Translations under genes and position numbers: made by a program
Assembly (NCBI GenBank): GCA_950295325.1
Contig: OX485807.1
Location: 4,588,501 to 4,652,500 of the forward strand
Direction of reading: 5' to 3'
From: Polytrichum commune
Lineage: Eukaryota; Streptophyta; Polytrichopsida; Polytrichales; Polytrichaceae
Length of the DNA: 64,000 nt
Notes under the pieces: generated by a model
What the model was told of the DNA's origin: nothing
The model's input: the letters and a program-made list of their open reading frames with translations, nothing else
The model's database searches: none
Part shown: in pieces, positions 35,259-46,755 of the stretch
How the letters are laid out: each line of letters opens with the position of its first letter
Numbering within the stretch: position 1 is the stretch's first letter

Positions 35259-36149
35259 TAATGGCTATGGCGTGATTGAGCCTCATCATCATCAACTAGA
35301 ATGAAAAACTAAGATTCCCTCCAAAGTTAGAATGCGAACGACTGTAAAGAATAAACTTTTTGCAGTAAGCGAAGTTGCAAGACTCCGCAGACTGGCGCCA
35401 TGGCATTCAAGTTCCAGAGCATGACCCGGAGGCATCTGATGAACCGAATTCCAGCTAATCCTTATGATCCCTCCGAGGACACAGTGTGTTGATCATATGG
35501 ACTTAGAAGGCAGTTTACCGTAATAAGGATTCCAACTCGCATGACTCCACTCAATCCGGTGGTAAAATAGAAACAGCGACATAGAAGAAACACGTTGAAG
35601 TTGCAAAGTTCTGCAGACTGCCGCCGCGATTACCAAAGGTTCGCCACGAGCAGAGTGAGATCGCAAGGACATCCACTCCTAATTCCAGCTGATCCTTATG
35701 ATGATGTACCTAATGACACCATCACGCATACCTAGTGTTGATCACATGTGTCATGGATGCAAATAGGGCATCTAATAATCTCAATCAAGAATGGAAATCT
35801 ACAATGACTACACGAGTCAATTGTGGGAACAGGAAACAGAAGAAACGCAATGTTGCAGACAAGAGATTAAATGGGGTTCAAGTATTACCTACCACAAGGG
35901 CAACTGATGAGCCTAATCCGAGCTGATTCGAGTCAAAAGATCACCAGTGTTAGGAGCTACGCATTTCATGATGTGCTTACCGACAACTCATTTTACAGAC
36001 ACAACATAAATCAAAATGCTGATGCGAATGATGAATCCGCTTGGAAAGGTCCGTCTTGAATTATCTTTCACTGTGTCAGAGTCTGTAAAAGCTCATTATT
36101 CTACCTAATTTATGGGAAGATCCCAAGAGAGGGATTTTCCACGCATGCT
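35259..36149. promoter_or_regulatory. K2 upstream region with a degenerate direct repeat
   Basis: Two related segments, about 35365-35500 and 35595-35755, share the order GAAGTTGCAA, CTGCAGACT or CCGCAGACT, AATTCCAGCTxATCCTTATG and GTGTTGATCA. They lie immediately 5' of K2 and may carry duplicated promoter elements. No gene is seen here. Short open frames at 35735-36059 are not supported. Confidence 0.5.
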
Positions 36150-36385
36150 CAATAGCCTTGAAGATTCCATGGAGCAGTGGTATTCCCTCCACTTGCCTCC
36201 TGCTATGCTTAAACTCGGACGCCAAGCTATTAAGAGAGAGGGAATTATTGTTTACGAGCGCACCACTCATTCATCCAACAAAGAAGCCTGAAATAGTGTG
36301 AAGCTCTGATATTTTTATTTCTAGCTAATTTGACATCGGAATTCTTTTTAAAGACCCCAAATTAGTCTATTTAAGTCATTTGAGA

Positions 36386-37491
36386 CAGTGCTCAAATTTG
36401 AAGTCTTCAGTGCCCTTCAAATGGGTTTTGGGACTTCAAAAAATACCTCAAGGAAAACAGCCCTTCAAAACATAATCCTCATGTCTAAGTGCTCCCTTCA
36501 CTTGAAGTGTTGGATAAATAGTTTCCTTCAAGTAATGTTCATCATCTCAAGTAGTCGTTTAACTCCGGCTGTCTAACTTTGGGCTCCAGATCTCATATCC
36601 AGATGGAAATTAGTCCAGATGGGAATTGTATGTTGATAGGTTTGGTTGTGAGAAAGTGCATACTTTGCACTATGACTCTATGCCCGGGTGTGATGTAGGG
36701 AACTCGTTGGAGGATTGCATCACCCTTGGTAGACTATATGTCCAAAAGGTTATTGACTCACTAAATGATCGCTTCCCCGACTTGCCCATTTTTAATGCGG
36801 CTAGGCTTTTCAGCCCAAAACACTATCCCATGGATGCATTGGATCGAGGCACTTTAACTGAGCAATGGTTGAACCGGTTGGTGACACATTTCAAGTGGAG
36901 TTTTGTTCTTGTTGATCAAGCCAATGCGGAGTTGCTCGAATTTGTGGAGATGTTATCTTCAGCTTGCCAACACCGAAGTATGCATGAAGATTGGGTTTTT
37001 TGTGGCCGTGACCGAGTGTTTAAGATCAATTGGCCAATCCTAATGTCGCTATGGCAAGCCATACTTGTGATCCCTACTAGCACTGTTGTTTGTGAGCGTG
37101 GTTTTTCAAAGCAGAATTGGGTTAAGAGCGAAAGGAGAACATGCCTAAACCTTGACACACTTGATGCATTGATGAGGGTTAGCCTAAACAATTTGGGAGT
37201 TGAATTCATGAATTGGAATGGCATTTTTGACACTTGGAAAACCGCTATAGTAACCAACAAGCGTAGGGCATTGTCACTTCAAGAGGTGGAGTTAGATAGT
37301 TGATTCTCTATTATTTCATTGTACTAGAAGCATGTACCATGCAAATCATGCATAATTTTAATATAAGTTTTATATTTCTTTGAAAATTTTCCATTGACGT
37401 CCTAGATTTAGATATGTCCTTCAATTGCAATGTTGAAATTTTAGAGCCCTTCAAAATGAAATTCATATGAGGCCTTCAATTTTGAGCACTG
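36386..37491 (+). mobile_element. hAT element, internally deleted (1106 bp), perfect 8-bp target duplication
   Basis: Termini CAGTGCTCAAATTTGAAG and inverted CAGTGCTCAAAATTGAAG (one mismatch in 18). The target duplication ATTTGAGA is at 36378-36385 and 37492-37499. The left C block preserves the empty site (13836-13843, ATATGAGA on that strand). It inserted after the two C copies arose or into one copy only. Confidence 0.95.
36626..37303 (+). pseudogene. hAT transposase, C-terminal part with dimerisation region
   Basis: A 225-codon open frame lies inside the hAT element. It ends with the conserved hAT dimerisation signature (IPTSTVVCERGFSKQNWVK, followed by LDTLDALMRVSL). Full hAT transposases have about 600-800 residues with a BED zinc finger and a DDE-type core. 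Those parts are missing, so this is a truncated copy that could only be mobilised by an intact relative. The frame itself has no stop, which suggests the element is not very old. Confidence 0.85.
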
Positions 37492-38829
37492 ATTTGAGAT
37501 GAATCGACAACAAACCTATCGGAGATCAAGTTTTCATGTTAGATGTATGGGGGATGGATGAGAGAGGTACACTCACATGTGAATATTTCCTCTCTCCTCA
37601 AGGTATTAGGAGTTTGAAAAGTTTTTGTTGTTGTTTTTAACATGGATGGGATCCCACACACACACCATCAAGTTATACAAATTCAGCATATCAGACAAGT
37701 GGATAAATTCTTTTGACACATATTATCCAATACCCACACCGCCTTTAACACAAACCCACCAAATACCAACCAAAATCTATATGACCCAACCATTGGAATA
37801 TAACCCCATCACAAAGCATTTTTACAAACGGATCATACATCCCACCATACGACAATGAAAACATAAACCTCGCATGATCACGAATATATATATAGCCAAC
37901 TCGACAACTTAACAATAACAAAAAGACTCCCATGACTTCAAAACATCATGTGAGCATAATTGTATGCTACTTGGCTAGCACTAGCCAACGCACAAGAAGT
38001 CGACCATGACATGCATCTCTTCACATATAGCCTCAACAACATCTATCTCATCAACAACCACATAAGATGCCCATCCTCCCAACATAATCACTTAGACAAA
38101 CTATTGATAGCATCCATAATTTAATTGATAACTTGGTTATGACACAACAAAATTGTCTAAAAAGTTTAGACTCCACATAGGAATCAAGGGAAACAACATA
38201 GCAAACTCACTAGCAACAACAACAACACAAAAGATGTCATGACACCAATACCCCACATACATGTAGCCTACTCCATACCATGTTGACAATCCAAACCATC
38301 CTCAAGCACCAACCTAACCTGCATTATAAGAAACCTACAATCATACATAAAAATGGAACACAATCAACTCACAAAAGCAATAGCCACTAAATTTGCATAT
38401 GCACAAAAAGAATGGCTATCTCACAAAGAAATAAACCACAAACCCTCTAACCACTTTTGCAAAACCCGCACACCACATGCACACAAATCATAAAACCACT
38501 CGAGTTCCGATTTGCCCAATATATGGCAACCATAGGGGAAAACATGTTCTAGCCACAAACATACACCAACCCCATACTTCACACTATGCAAAAATAATAA
38601 CATAATACCTACTTGGCAACACCTACTATCCCTATGCAACAACAAATTTCTTAAAAGCCTAAGAATTGAAAGGCACACATCTTTTTGCACATTTCATTGC
38701 AACTTGGAGGTTGTAATTTGGTGACGTGGTAATGTGTTATCAAGAATTTGTGCCAATGAACATGGAGAATAGATTGCTAGTAACAAATGAAGTGATTGAG
38801 AATTAACCAGTTGGAGGAACTACACTTTG

Positions 38830-40145
38830 TTGTCTAATTGTGTGAGTTACCATTTGGAGTTACGAATACCACCGCAAAAAAAATCTTGTGGCCCACTCCG
38901 CACCCAAACCTGAACTCCACACTATATTCCAATAATGCCATAGACACTTGGTCACACTTACTCTCTACATGCTCAAATCCCCACATAAAAAGACTCCCTA
39001 TAGCCCGTCATAATAACGAAGTACACCAAATAGCACACACACTACAATCAAACAAACAAACGAGATCCTACACACTCATCAATGCATGAAACCAAAACTC
39101 TAGACCTCAAGACATCACAGTCCCACAATGGCTACTCCAATGCACATGCCCTATCCTCCCGTGTACATGCTTAGCCAAACTCAGGTTGGATATCTTTTGT
39201 GTACTAGGTGCCCCCATTGATAGTTGACCCCCCCCCCTAACACCAACCCCACCAAACGCCATACAATTCATAGAGTTTGCCTATTGCCATGACATATTTT
39301 CCAACACCGCTCACATCCAAAACGCCAATAAATACAATCCAGCCACACAAGCACTTAGAACAATGCGATGGGAAGTCAACCCCCTCATCATTATCACAAC
39401 CAATGTTAGAGGAGCCATCCATGGGCAATCAATTCAAGAATTAGAACGACTCAAAATACCCAAACACTTAGTCAGAATACTCATGAAACAAGTACACCAA
39501 ATTGTTATTAAATAACTTACATACCTAATATTAAATAAAAGGAAACAAGACAACAAACAACCCCCCATAGACCCCCCCCCCTTAGACGAAAGGCCCCGCA
39601 CATTTTAATCTAAAGGAGCCTACCCTCCGAGAGGATGGAAGTATCCTTACTATGAAGCTTGTTTAGACATGATCATGGCATAGAAGAACATGCTCCCATT
39701 CGTGTCGGTGTATAAACTAAACCTCGACGTTACTTTTACTTTTACTTTATTTTCTACCTTACAATTGCTATAACATTATAATGAGAGTGTCATTTTTACC
39801 CAAATAACATAAGTGCACTATACATGATACTTAGTGACACTTACTATTTGGAGTTACACATTGCTATAACTTTTTACTACTGATATAATTTTACCAATTT
39901 TTTTTCTATATTCTATAATGTCCAAACAACAAATTTGACACTATGTTGGTACAATACGATGTATATAGTAAATAGATATAGCATTATGTAATTCCAAATA
40001 GTAAGTGAAAATAAACAACATATTTTAATGTATTTAGTATCCATACCGAAGAATATCATATAGCTTACTTAGTTAAAAGAAAATAAATATCAGTAAAAAT
40101 TTAAGGAACATGTAACTCCAAAGGGTAACCACACTAATTAGACAA
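38830..40145. mobile_element. TTGTCTAATT-bounded element, right C copy
   Basis: Orthologue of 7861-10534 without the nested insertion. The left terminus reads TTGTCTAATTGTGTGAGTTA and the right inverted terminus ends CTAATTAGACAA. No transposase is seen. Confidence 0.55.
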
Positions 40146-40253
40146 AAATGTGTACTTATTGGATGTTTCATATCTTAGGAGACTTGGCTAGTCGAGTAGG
40201 TAACCATTCAAGACCCATCTACCTTACAGTTTGCCTCATGTAGACAAGAGTGA

Positions 40254-40456
40254 CACTAAATATGATATTTAGTGTCACTTACTATTTGGAGTTACACCCT
40301 CCTATATCTTTCTACTAGTAATGTAATTTATCACCAAGTAAAGACGTTAACAACCGTTTCGACCTTTGTTGTTGGTAAAAAAATGAGATTTATAGGATAT
40401 AGTTCTAGCATTGCATAATTTCAGTTAGTAAGTGACACTAAATATCATATTTAGTG
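40254..40456. mobile_element. CACTAAATAT MITE, right C copy
   Basis: Orthologue of the MITE at 7549-7752, with near-palindromic termini (CACTAAATATGATATTTAGT at the left). TA follows the right end. Confidence 0.7.
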
Positions 40457-42322
40457 TAGTAACCATGAGGGAGAGGGAGGAGAGAAAAAAGGGAAATTAC
40501 AAAGGAAGGGTGAGGAAAAACTATGAATGACAATATATTAGAAGATAAAGAATAAGTAAAAGAAAAGTAGTTGTTAACCGTTTAAATATTGACATGCCCA
40601 TTATAATACAAAAGGGTTTAAGATGCACTCTTGATATTTTTAGTCAAAATACTAGAAAGTATATGGTCTAGAATTACATTGTTTATCCTATGCAATATGT
40701 TAATTAGTGCAAGCATCTATGTAAATAAATTACAAGAGGTTTCAATTTATTTAGACGACCTAATCCCTCATACGTAGCACATATATCTAATCACCATTGT
40801 CACATGTAACTTCATTTTCCCGTCTTTTAACCTGCTTTGGTATATATGGCTTTAATACCATAGACCAAATAAACTATTGTTTCAAAACTTGTTGGGGAGT
40901 TTGTGCAAATTGCCACATATCATGTATATACACCCTCTAGTCCTTTTAAGTTTTAATGAAGATATAGCTTGGAGGGTGCACACATAGTTGAATGACGTGT
41001 GTGTGCCACCCTTGAATCAATACCCTCATGTACAAAGTTCTAGGCTGTAAAAATATGGATATACGTACAAACTCAATATAGGTAAAAGATGGCCTAATCT
41101 TAAATGCTTTAGCCCTAAATGTAGGCTTGATGGTTGCATACTAATATCACCTTTGAATAAATATTTATTGCAAATGTCAAAAATACAATTTGTTGTTCAT
41201 CTCTATGCTCCATAAGATTCCATAAACACTAAGACTTGGTAGTAAACAAAACCTCTATGAAATTTAATATAATTTTGGTGGATTACCCCGTGAATTACCC
41301 CCACCTAGACAAATAGTCCATAATAAGTTCAATCTATGAAGTTGATCATGCTTGCCATTGTGAGGGTTTGAGTGTATCTTTTTCCCATCCATATATAGTA
41401 CCTTTGACTTGTCCACATGTTTACAAGCTACTTCCAATTGCCAACTGACGTGTATTATAACCATGAAAGCTCGTTCATAAGTCACGTGCGTTATTTTTGT
41501 CTAGCTTCTTCTTCTTCTTCTTCAGTTGTGTCTCCATGGCATCTTTCAACTTGATAATAATACCTCCATTGTTCATGAAAACTATTATAATCAACAAGTA
41601 TTATAAGCACCCGTCGTGCCTAATGCAACTTTGTTCAATTTGATTCTCCATGAAATAATGAAACAAATGTAATCTATTATTAATGAATGCTTGACCACCT
41701 ATGGTATTGGGAGCATTAAATGGTTGAATATTTGAATTTGAAGGCATTGAGAAGAAGGTGAAGGTTGCTACATATAGGAATCTCAACTTCAACATTCTCA
41801 AAAATTGCATATAGAACTTTTATCGTGGCATAATGTGTTATCATAGGTTCCACATTTATGTTAGATTGAAATCTTGAGATAATAGGATTGGAATCTTGCA
41901 CTTCAACATGATCTCTTATGGCATTCCAACTACAAGAGTTTCAATATCGATCGTGGGGTTTGTGTTAGATTTTTGTGGTTTGTAGATATTTGTATCTCCT
42001 TCAAAGTTGTTCATCGGTGTTGTATATAAATTCCGCAACATTTTTGTCTTCAAGTTTATTCCACTTTGGCATTATAATAAGGTTTCATCTTATTGATTTC
42101 CGCATAGACAACTCTTCAACTACCATTTACAACAAAACATCATCCAGTGACAGACTTGCATATGGAGAAACAATGTTTACTTATGACATTAGTAAGTTTT
42201 CTTCAAGTGGAGGCATTGTTAGTATATTAGAGATTTCCAATCTCATTGGGCATGAAAGTCTTAACATTATAGCAAAGAGATGTCATTCCTATTTGTAATT
42301 CAACAATCATGATTGGTATCTT

Positions 42323-42922
42323 GGATTTGGAATGAAATGCAATTTGAAAGTGTGTCATTGTAACCGTATATGTCAATTATATCTTAATCTCTCCAAATCT
42401 GTAAGTCTTATGTAAGCTTTAAACGGAAAGACACTTCCTCGAGATGCATTTATACAAGCATTCCACAAGTGATGTAATGTGTTTGAATTAAAATCCTCTA
42501 ATATATAGATTTTCAATTTTTTGAGTGGCTTGTAAAAAACAAATGCATGGCAATGAACTGAAGATGATGTCTTTCAAGCGGATTATACTTGAACAAATAA
42601 ATTCGACATAAAATCTCATAATGGATTTGGAATGAAATGCAATTTGAAAGTGTGCCATGGTAACCATATATGTCAATTGTATCTTAATCTCTCCAAATCT
42701 GTAAGTCTTATGTAAACTTTAAACGGAAAGGCACTTCCTTGAGATGCATTTATACAAAAATTCCACAAGTGATGTAATATGTTTGAATTAAAGTCCTCTA
42801 ATTTATAGATTTTCAATTTTTTGAGTGGCATGTAAAAAATAAATGCATGGCAATGAACTGAAGATGATGTCTTTTAAGCGGATTATACTTGAACAAATAA
42901 ATTCAATATAAAATCTCATAAT
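42323..42922. repeat. 300-bp tandem duplication
   Basis: Two units of exactly 300 bp, each starting GGATTTGGAATGAAATGCAA, at 42323 and 42623, about 95% identical by eye. Only one unit exists in the left C block (near 5360-5680), so the duplication is recent in this copy. Confidence 0.9.
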
Positions 42923-43060
42923 GCTAAACTTCCATATGTGCTAAACTTATGATTGTCAAGTGTGTTGATTGAAAGTGTTTGTCTCTTATGACTAGCTAAA
43001 TTGTTTGTGTCATGCAAGATGTTAGCGAGATGATATCTTTTGCGTAATCTTGTACAAATA

Positions 43061-44756
43061 GTAGGAGGAAATTGGACATGCACTTATTGAATAGATTGAT
43101 TTGATGTTGGAGCATTATCAATTGTTGAGGTAGCAGCCACACCAACATTTTTGTTCATACCATTTCTTCCGATTGTTTTTATAAGATCCTCCTCTATTCG
43201 ATCATATGTATACGAATTCCAAATAACATAATTTATAATTTCTCTAACATTATTATTCAAATTATTTTAGACTTAAGATGAAAGACAAGGCAACTCGTCA
43301 ATAAGATCTTTGAAGGACTTTGGTACTTCCAAATTCTAAGTTGCAATCATGTGTAGACAAAGACATTGTCTGAAATATTTGACGATACTATTGGAAGATA
43401 ATGTTAGTTTGTATTGGTGACATTGTTCCATATGAGTTGTCAATGCTAGTTGTAACCTACACATATAAATAAAAACATAAGGAGAGGAATTAATCACTAT
43501 TTCCATTGTATGCAATCCTTGTGCATTGTATTCTACCTTCCTATGCTGGTTTCTTTATTTTCTTCTTTCATTTCCCAATAGATTATGGACCTCATTTGTT
43601 TTCGAAGAGACAGATCAACTTAGGAGTAGCTAGCAAAAGGCCCGATCTGATTGGAGGCGATTTGGAGGTATTTTGAGTTTTTGGAGGAATTTTGAAGCTT
43701 TGGAAGACCCTTGGAACGCTCTAAGAGTTTTGTGAGGTAAAGTAGGCACCCTTTTGGTTTCCAAGCCAAAGGGTTGAATCATACTTACCCTTAGTTCACA
43801 AATAACATTTTCTAAGGTTCGAAAGTCTTATGAATAAAAATGTTGTAGTTAGCCTTCTAAACATCCAATTAGTCCAATCTACGCTTAGTTACCTTAGAAT
43901 CGGCAACCTAGACCCTTTTAATATAGTTTAACTACTAAAATTCAACACAAAGGGGACCAAACACTAATATAATATTTTAGAGCTTCTAACTATTTGAGAA
44001 GGAATATGAAGAAATGAGGTTTATGTGAGCTGCCTCACAGAAATGCTTATAACTATTAGTCAGAATTTTAGATTTCAATGAAACTAATATGAATAGAGAG
44101 ACAACTTTGAGACCTATCTAGACTTATAAAAATTATAGAAAATAGACCCTCCAGCTAGCAAGGGTGAAGCTACAAAGTTAGCAGTACCACAACAGAAGCT
44201 CTCTCACGGAAACGCTTGTAACTTCTAGACAAAATTTTAGATTCCAATGAAACTATTTTTTTAGAAAAAAAAACTTCAACATCTATCTATAAATATACGA
44301 TACATTAGAATCAGACTTAAAGACAAGACGTGAGAAACTTCTGAAGTATGTTGTCTCTTTTTGGTTCAAAATCACTAACTAATATGATATCCTATATTAA
44401 CTAATTTTGCTCCATTAACAAAAAAAAAAAAAGGATGTAACTTGGATACAAAGAGATAAAGACAAAATAAACTATAGGAAAATATTTTATTTGAATAATA
44501 AGAACAATCTACTGTGAGTCTAAGATTGTGCCCACATATCAACCTTATGCTTAAATTAGAGAAAACTGTAGAACATGTGTTTGTTTGAATTGTTAAAGCA
44601 ATTAAGAAGCATGTAAGTTGTTAAAGTCTAGGTGAAATGAAGTAAGCATTGGTTTTGTTGTGTGGGCTTTGATTGTAGTGCATTACAAATGAAAAACTAA
44701 AAATCAGAGGAGTAGCTTAAAATTAGGGTGGCCAATGTTAATTCGAACGGGTAGGG
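43061..44756. other. Intergenic, no supported gene
   Basis: AT-rich sequence beyond the end of block C. Two similar sentences of sequence at 44035-44120 and 44210-44290 (AAATGCTTATAACT or AAACGCTTGTAACT, then AATTTTAGATT, then CAATGAAACTA) look like a degenerate direct repeat. A 13-base A run lies near 44420. Confidence 0.6.
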
Positions 44757-46166
44757 CTAAGGATTATTAATTGTTTTAAAATGAGTTGATGTTAGTTTTA
44801 GCGGAGGCTTAAGGTGGAAGTCCGGGGGGCAGTCCAGTCCGGGATTGGACGAAGGTGGAAAACCGTTATATGTGTTGGATACTCGGACAGGCGAAGGGGG
44901 TTCCTGAGAGGTTCGGGAAGGGGATTTCATTTTAGGGGGGCTCAGATTGCGGTTGGGTTGTGAGGGTGCGATTGCGGTTACCGGAGGAGAATTGTGGAGG
45001 CTCGATTTCGGTAGGGGGGACATGAAAGAAGCTTAAGCAAAAAGGATGCAGACGAAGCCCTACTCCATTGAGAAGTGGACCCCCCCTGGCAAGTGAGCTC
45101 AGAGGGAGAAATGACATTACAGTTGCATGATGAAGTTGGTTGCTCGAATGGGGCAGCCTGGAGTGTTGCGCCGCATCGGGAAGGAGGAATCGGATGAAAA
45201 CATTGCGGCAATGCTCCACATTGCGGCTTGTCTCGAGCATCATTGGTCGGTCGATCATTCCAGTGAGTATGGGCACATTTTGAGCGAAGCTGAGTATCAA
45301 TGTTGTGCTGATAAGAAAATTAGGATCGGAGGGAGGGTAGTACCCAAAAATCAGCGATGAAATAGATCACCTTCACCTCGAATGCGGTAGCCTGGCTTCC
45401 AGGCGTGGGTTCTAGTGTGAATCTCTCTAACCCTGCAGCCGAATCACCCAGTTCGGCAAACTTCAACACGGAGTCCAACCTTCCAGTAGTTGTGTGGAGA
45501 GATCCGTCTGGTGTGGATGATCATTTGAGCAAGGCGATATATGTGGGTTTTTGGTGTTTTTGTCGAGCTCATGTGGTCGCCGAGGAATGCGGTTGATCTT
45601 GTGTGCCTGCACAAAGAGTGTTGTTTCTGCAGCCAATGCTACTCGACCCGCATTGTGGAATGGTTGAGAGGAATTGAGCGGTGACGATGTTGGGTGCCGA
45701 GTGTGGTATGAAAGGCACACTTTGATCGCCAACAGTACTGGGGGATTGGAGCAGGACACTGCTACTTGCGGGGTTGCTGGATTGTGAATCTGCCAAGGAG
45801 GTCTGTGGCTTGAGAGCCTAAAAATGCGGCGATTGTGAGGAGCAATTGCAGCTACTGTGGTTGGTGGGTCAAGGCTGAATCAAATTCAGGATTGTATGCA
45901 GTTGCACCTTCGGAGGGGAAAAAGAAAATCTAGAAGGGTGTTCAAGGATTGCCAACTATGAATGCAGGGGATGCAATGAGATTGCTGTGAGCTGGAGCGT
46001 AGGATGGAACATTAGCTGGCAGGAGGAGTAGTCCGGACCGGTAGACTTTGCCGGAGGTTGGAATTCCGTTGGAACAGGGGAGGTCACTCGGTTGCAGGAA
46101 AATAAGGATCTCCGAGGTTGGTGAGGGCAGAAGGGTGATGGCCCAGTCGGTAGTGGTGGATATCAT
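44757..46166 (-). pseudogene. GC-rich, Ser/Pro-rich decayed coding-like region, possibly retrotransposon gag
   Basis: Base composition changes to GC-rich here. Several minus-strand frames are open and rich in Ser, Pro and Gln. One begins MADSQSSNPASSSVLLQSPS (46 kb side, 45569-45796), which has the look of a Ty1/copia-type gag start. Others follow in different frames (45463-45759, 44932-45300, 44757-45023), so frameshifts would be needed to join them. No zinc knuckle, protease or reverse transcriptase is visible. The identification is weak; the base-composition change is clear. Confidence 0.3.
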
Positions 46167-46755
46167 TTGAGAGAAGTGTGTGAGTGGGCCAGGTTAGAAC
46201 TCGGGGTGGTTAAAAATGTTAGTTGGTAAATGATCAAAAAGTGTGGTAGTTATGTGGGTGTGAAGTAGTTAGTTGGGTTGTAGTAGGAATTGAGGCCAAA
46301 TCGATTGTCTAACTCGGTACTAGCTTCATCTCTCTTGAGGATAGCTTTTAGGGTAATTTGAAGATTGAGTGTGGTGTGTTAAGGCTCATTAAGTAATGGT
46401 CTTGTACCAATGAGCACAAGGAGGAAAGAGCATTTCTAAATGCTAGCAACCTTACACTCTTTGGAATAAAAATTGTGTGTTCAATGTTCACATTGTGGAG
46501 TATTGGGAGTTGATTCTGAGGACTAAAGGAAAACCATCAAGTACATGTGAGCCGTACGTAGGCCCTCACCCGGACTACAACGCATAAGGGTGGGGATTTA
46601 AGGCTGACACCTACTCCTTCTCAAGGAGCACAAACACTCAAACTAGTAAATGCTAACAACGGGTTTTTCAATCAAAGGTTGATCGAAGTCGGAACCTCTT
46701 GGGTTGGAGAAAAAAAACAACTATGCCTGGAGAGGGTTGAGTCTCTAAAGACCTG

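Larger units (their letters stand above)
36150..43060 (-). repeat. Block C, right copy (inverted partner about 5245-14076)
   Basis: The reverse complement of the left C block. It carries a hAT insertion (36386-37491) and a 300-bp tandem duplication (42323-42922) not in the left copy, and lacks three insertions of the left copy. Homology ends at about 36150 towards K2 and about 43060 on the other side. Confidence 0.85.
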
